A stretch of 64,000 nt of DNA from Deltaproteobacteria bacterium (lineage in GTDB: Bacteria; Bdellovibrionota_B; Oligoflexia; Oligoflexales; Bog-1112). Below, one piece after another: positions 60,640-64,000 of the stretch (the first letter of the stretch is position 1; every line of letters starts with the position of its first letter). The notes under the pieces are model-generated. The model worked only from the letters and a program-made list of their open reading frames with translations, did not search any database and was not told the DNA's origin. Location of the stretch: the NCBI GenBank assembly GCA_016186945.1, contig JACPKR010000025.1, positions 19,108 through 83,107 on the forward strand, written 5' to 3'. Both the position numbers and the translations under genes were made by a program.

Positions 60640-60642
60640 AAA
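60599..60642 (+). repeat. Family A repeat copy A11 (5' fragment)
   Basis: agtatttgggaaaaagaatttgtggagaggaccttttttgaaaa. Confidence 0.85.
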
Positions 60643-60654
60643 GGAGCACAGACC

Positions 60655-61263
60655 TTGGAAGATTTAGACGCAAAGATTGAAGCCATACTCTTTGCTTCGC
60701 CCAAACCCCTCATGGTCAGCGATGTCCTTGAAATCCTGAACGACGAAGCCCTGTCTTTCAAAGACATCAAACAGTCCGTCCAATCCATTTACGAATTCCA
60801 CAAAACCCGTCCATCCAGCGGTTTTCAACTGGAATGCCTGGAGAGCGGCCAGTATCAATTCCGCACCAGGCCCGCACTGGCCCCGGTTGTGGAACGCATC
60901 TTCACTCGTCGCCCCCGCCCTTTATCACGAGCAGCGCAAGAAACTTTGGCTATCGTCGCTTATCGCCAGCCTGTCTCCCGGGCAGATATTGAATTCATCA
61001 GGGGCGTGGACTCTGGAAGTATTCTGAAACACCTTCTGGAAAGGGATCTTATAGCCTGTGTGGGAAAAAAAGACCTGCCAGGAAAACCGATGCTCTTCGG
61101 CACAACTACTGATTTTCTAAGGGTTTATGGGCTAGCCTCTCTGGAAGAATTGCCCCCTCTGGAATCCTTCCAACCAAGAAGGGAGTTGATGCAGCTGGCA
61201 AATGACAGTATAGAGGAAGCTCAAAATCAACAGGAACAAAACCCTTCCCTCGGACTTGATTAA
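60655..61263 (+). CDS. scpB: Segregation and condensation protein B (TTG start)
   Basis: DLDAKIEAILFASPKPLMVSDVLEIL; LSRAAQETLAIVAYRQPVSRADIEFIRGVDS. Confidence 0.92.
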   Translation: MEDLDAKIEAILFASPKPLMVSDVLEILNDEALSFKDIKQSVQSIYEFHKTRPSSGFQLECLESGQYQFRTRPALAPVVERIFTRRPRPLSRAAQETLAIVAYRQPVSRADIEFIRGVDSGSILKHLLERDLIACVGKKDLPGKPMLFGTTTDFLRVYGLASLEELPPLESFQPRRELMQLANDSIEEAQNQQEQNPSLGLD

Positions 61264-61276
61264 AGTGGAACACCAA

Positions 61277-62014
61277 ATGAGAGTACACAAATGGCTAGCC
61301 CAGCTCGGTCTGACGTCACGTCGTCAGGCAGAAAGATGGATCAAAGCAGGTCGCGTGACAGTGAACGGTTGCAAGGTGTCCATCGGTGACAGCTTGGACC
61401 CCGCAAAAGACTCACTTGTCCTAGATGGCAAGAAACTTAGCAGCCGCAAACCGTCCCATGTCTATTGGATGCTAAATAAACCTGACAAAGTTCTCACAAC
61501 CCGTAAAAAAGAAGATGATCGCACAACGATCTATGACCTTCCTGCATTGCAAAACTTAAGTTTTCTGGTCAATCCTGTGGGCAGACTGGATTTCCATACG
61601 GAGGGCTTGCTGCTTCTCACCAACGATGGAGACTTGGCCTATAGGCTGATGCATCCACGCTTTCAAATGGAACGGGTCTACCTGGTAACGGTCGCAAGAA
61701 GACTAAGCTCCGATCAGGAACAGCGGATCGCAGAGGGAGTCACACTCGAAGATGGCGTTTGCAAAGCATCGCTTCGATTTTTGAAATTTACGAGGCAAGG
61801 CTCTAATGGACGTGCAGTTTATCGGGTAGCGTTGCGCGAAGGTAGGAATCGAATCGTTCGACGTTTGTTCGAACATTTCGGCATACCCGTCCTTCGACTT
61901 GCCCGGCAAAGCTTCGGGACCATCCGTCTTTCCGAAGACCTTTCGGCAGGGGATTTGCGTCCCCTGTCTAGTGCAGAAATCAATACGTTAAAGAAGGCTG
62001 TCAATCTCGTGTAA
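61277..62014 (+). CDS. rluB: RsuA/RluB-family pseudouridine synthase
   Basis: S4 domain MRVHKWLAQLGLTSRRQAERWIKAGRVTVNG; PVGRLDFHTEGLLLLTNDGDLAYRLMHP. Confidence 0.9.
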   Translation: MRVHKWLAQLGLTSRRQAERWIKAGRVTVNGCKVSIGDSLDPAKDSLVLDGKKLSSRKPSHVYWMLNKPDKVLTTRKKEDDRTTIYDLPALQNLSFLVNPVGRLDFHTEGLLLLTNDGDLAYRLMHPRFQMERVYLVTVARRLSSDQEQRIAEGVTLEDGVCKASLRFLKFTRQGSNGRAVYRVALREGRNRIVRRLFEHFGIPVLRLARQSFGTIRLSEDLSAGDLRPLSSAEINTLKKAVNLV

Positions 62015-63062
62015 TCAAGACAGCCCTGTCTTCTTCACCCCCTACAGAATGAGAGTTGAAGCCGAGCGCACTGACTTTTTGGTGCTGAAGGCGTCGAATA
62101 AAACTGTTCTGAGGACGTAAGCGAAATTCCTTCATGGAAGAATGGTTTTTCAAAGTTAAAACTGCCTTATCCACTTCCAGAAGCGCCAATCGCTCGGTTT
62201 CCTTCCTTTGTTGATCATCTTTCCCAGAGTCTCGATGACGATCTCCCCCACGATCGCGATCTCGTCCCCCTCGGTCACCATCACGATCACCACGGGGGCG
62301 CTCCCTGTCTCTGTCATGGAAGCGACCTTCTCGTCCACCCTCACTTCTCCCCTCACGTGGGACTCTCGACGGGAACTTGTTTTCCCTAGCGGGGTGAGCT
62401 TGCCATTCCCTGTTTCCTCTTTCCCTATTATCCGGTCTTTCTCCCCTATCTCGATCGCGGCCTCTGTCTCTGTCACGCCCACGGTCTCGATCGGGCAGCT
62501 TACCTTTTAAGATGCCGAAGTAGCGGCCAACGGGAGGAAGGCTTACAAGGTCAAAGCTTCTCTCTTTTGGTTTCGAGTATGACCACGTCAGGTAGGCGAT
62601 GAGATAGGAACAATAACTGGGGAAAAACTGGCATAAAGAAGATTCAATACTTTCCCAAATTTCTGGTTTTTTGTCCGGCCCTAAAATAGGAAGGTTCGTG
62701 CTTGTCTTGGCGACTACAAGTTGCTTGAGGTCGTCAAGCATCAGCACAAATTTATCGAGGAGTTTGCTAGCTGTATCATAGTCCAATACCTGACTACCTG
62801 CTATCTCCGGGTATTGCTGCGCGTACCATTGGAAAACCTGATCGACCCACTCTGTCAATTCTCTTCCGGCAAAAGCAGAAGGAGTTTTGAGCTGAGGCCA
62901 TCTCTCCACCGGGCTGTATTCACTGCCTAGTGCCTGGAGTGTATGTTCTTCCGCCATACATGCGTAGATAAAGAAATCCACGGGAATTTTTTTACCTGAA
63001 GCTTTTTTGTATTCATCTTTTAGGTTGGTTTTTTCATCAGAAAACACGTCTATCACTTCCAT
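62001..63062 (-). CDS. Putative R3H-domain protein with Arg/Asp/Gly-rich low-complexity region
   Basis: DRDRGRDRDRGRDRDRGERPDNRERG...; C-terminal LRPQNSFIRRLQHQKVSALGFNSHSVGGEEDRAVLI resembles R3H. Confidence 0.65.
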   Translation of the reverse strand: MEVIDVFSDEKTNLKDEYKKASGKKIPVDFFIYACMAEEHTLQALGSEYSPVERWPQLKTPSAFAGRELTEWVDQVFQWYAQQYPEIAGSQVLDYDTASKLLDKFVLMLDDLKQLVVAKTSTNLPILGPDKKPEIWESIESSLCQFFPSYCSYLIAYLTWSYSKPKERSFDLVSLPPVGRYFGILKGKLPDRDRGRDRDRGRDRDRGERPDNRERGNREWQAHPARENKFPSRVPREGRSEGGREGRFHDRDRERPRGDRDGDRGGRDRDRGGDRHRDSGKDDQQRKETERLALLEVDKAVLTLKNHSSMKEFRLRPQNSFIRRLQHQKVSALGFNSHSVGGEEDRAVLITRD

Positions 63063-63181
63063 CAGCCTGATCTACTTAGTGGTTAATAATTTTGAAGAAA
63101 AGCCGGAATCCAGTATATAAATCAGGCAACTATAAAGGATCGCCATACTTTGGCAAGCAAATAGGCCGAAACGGCCAACTC

Positions 63182-63550
63182 CTAATTTTCGGTCTTCTCT
63201 TCTTTTTGACTCTCGTAGGCTAGGTACCCGCCCTGCAGTGAGAAAACGCCCTGTCCAGTCCAGCTTTCGGCAATTTCTGCTGCTTTGAGGCTTCTCAATC
63301 CTGTGCGGCAGTAAAAAATCGTGGGCAGCGTTTTGGAAATTTCGGTCCGCCGTAAGCCGAAAGAAGACAGCGGCCAGTGTTTGGTATTCTGTATCTTGCC
63401 CTCGTTCACTTCCTCCAGCTCGCGTACGTCGACAAGTTCAGCTCCGTTTTCTAACATGTCTATGAGCTGTTGGGGTGTTATTTCTTTAGCCATTCCGTTT
63501 GCTGTAGCCCTCCGTTGGGAAAACACCGCCATGATCTTTCGCATGTTCAA
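63182..63550 (-). CDS. Rhodanese-like domain protein
   Basis: ITPQQLIDMLENGAELVDVRELEEVNEG...IFYCRTGLRSLKAAEIAES. Confidence 0.85.
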   Translation of the reverse strand: MNMRKIMAVFSQRRATANGMAKEITPQQLIDMLENGAELVDVRELEEVNEGKIQNTKHWPLSSFGLRRTEISKTLPTIFYCRTGLRSLKAAEIAESWTGQGVFSLQGGYLAYESQKEEKTEN

Positions 63551-63632
63551 GCTTACTACTAGCTAAACACAGATCGGTAAAGTGGTCTAATGCTTTTTGA
63601 TTCGGCGCGGGATTTAAAGAGGAATGCAAAGC

Positions 63633-63710
63633 TGGCGTCCCCAGGGGGATTCGAACCCCCGTCGCCGCCGTGAAAGGGCGGTGTCCTGGGCCAGGCTAGA
63701 CGATGGGGAC
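63633..63710 (-). tRNA. tRNA-Glu (TTC)
   Basis: GTCCCCA...CCGCCCTTTCACGGCGG...GGTTCGAATCC...TGGGGAC-G-CCA. Confidence 0.93.
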
Positions 63711-63725
63711 GTGGCTTGCAAAGAA

Positions 63726-63801
63726 TGGTGAGCCCATCTGGATTCGAACCAGAGACCCGCACATTAAAAGTGTGCTGCTCTACCACCTGAGCTATGGGCC
63801 C
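63726..63801 (-). tRNA. tRNA-Lys (TTT)
   Basis: GGGCCCA...CACACTTTTAATGTG...GGTTCGAATCC...TGGGCTC-A-CCA. Confidence 0.94.
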
Positions 63802-64000
63802 TATTCTTGAATGAGAGAGCTTTTTACTTTAGGCCCACTCAGACTGTCAATAGTTTTCCAACTGGAAATACCCCAGTAGGAAAAATTGTAGAGCTCCGCC
63901 GAACCTGTAAAAAGCGCCAAGATACAGGTTTTGTGGCTGGGAAAGCTGACATATTGAGGGCTCTGCCCTTATCAGCCGACCTGAGTCATGGTTGCCAGTA

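Noticed and set aside
62156-62510. Tandem-repeat-like DNA (tctcgatcgcggcctctgtctctgtc...) considered as a CRISPR or minisatellite
   Set aside because: Irregular short units explained by codons of the Arg/Asp/Gly-rich region; no spacer structure. No CRISPR array was seen in the window.
63559-63786. 75-aa minus-strand ORF
   Set aside because: Overlaps the tRNA-Glu and tRNA-Lys genes; spurious.
63802-64000. Search for a further RNA gene or CDS after tRNA-Lys
   Set aside because: No convincing ORF, tRNA or structured element in the remaining ~200 bp.

Overview
The window is a gene-dense chromosomal segment of a Gram-negative bacterium (TolC/RND efflux, LspA, lipoproteins, outer-membrane barrels). 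Lineage is uncertain; something Bdellovibrionota- or deltaproteobacteria-like is only a guess. Most of it is ordinary: a Cus-type CBA heavy-metal efflux operon, pckG, maeB, sucCD, trxB, mrp plus a DUF971 gene, lon, grpE, dnaB, rplI/rpsF, pth, L25, prs, rplT/rpmI, an RNase Y homologue, lspA, two Hsp100 ATPases, queA, scpAB, a pseudouridine synthase and four tRNAs (Gln, Leu, Glu, Lys). The unusual content is (1) two families of short, structured, MITE-like dispersed repeats. Family A is about 165 bp with CTATAGTATT termini and three internal hairpins (11 full or partial copies). Family B is up to about 145 bp with about 24-bp terminal inverted repeats and a TTGGAGGAA...TTCCTCCAA core (about 9 copies). 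(2) Family A copies supply stop codons, C-terminal tails, or a truncated start to neighbouring genes (cusA, dacB, sucD, scpA, terC). (3) An AbiE-type toxin-antitoxin module sits between perfect 20-bp direct repeats, one of them inside the 3' end of a lipoprotein gene. (4) There is a four-gene exported cluster (two barrels, a PIG-L deacetylase lipoprotein and an exported glycosyltransferase-like protein). (5) There is a protein with an R3H-like C-terminus and an Arg/Asp/Gly-rich disordered region. All calls come from reading the sequence and the supplied translations; no database search was run.
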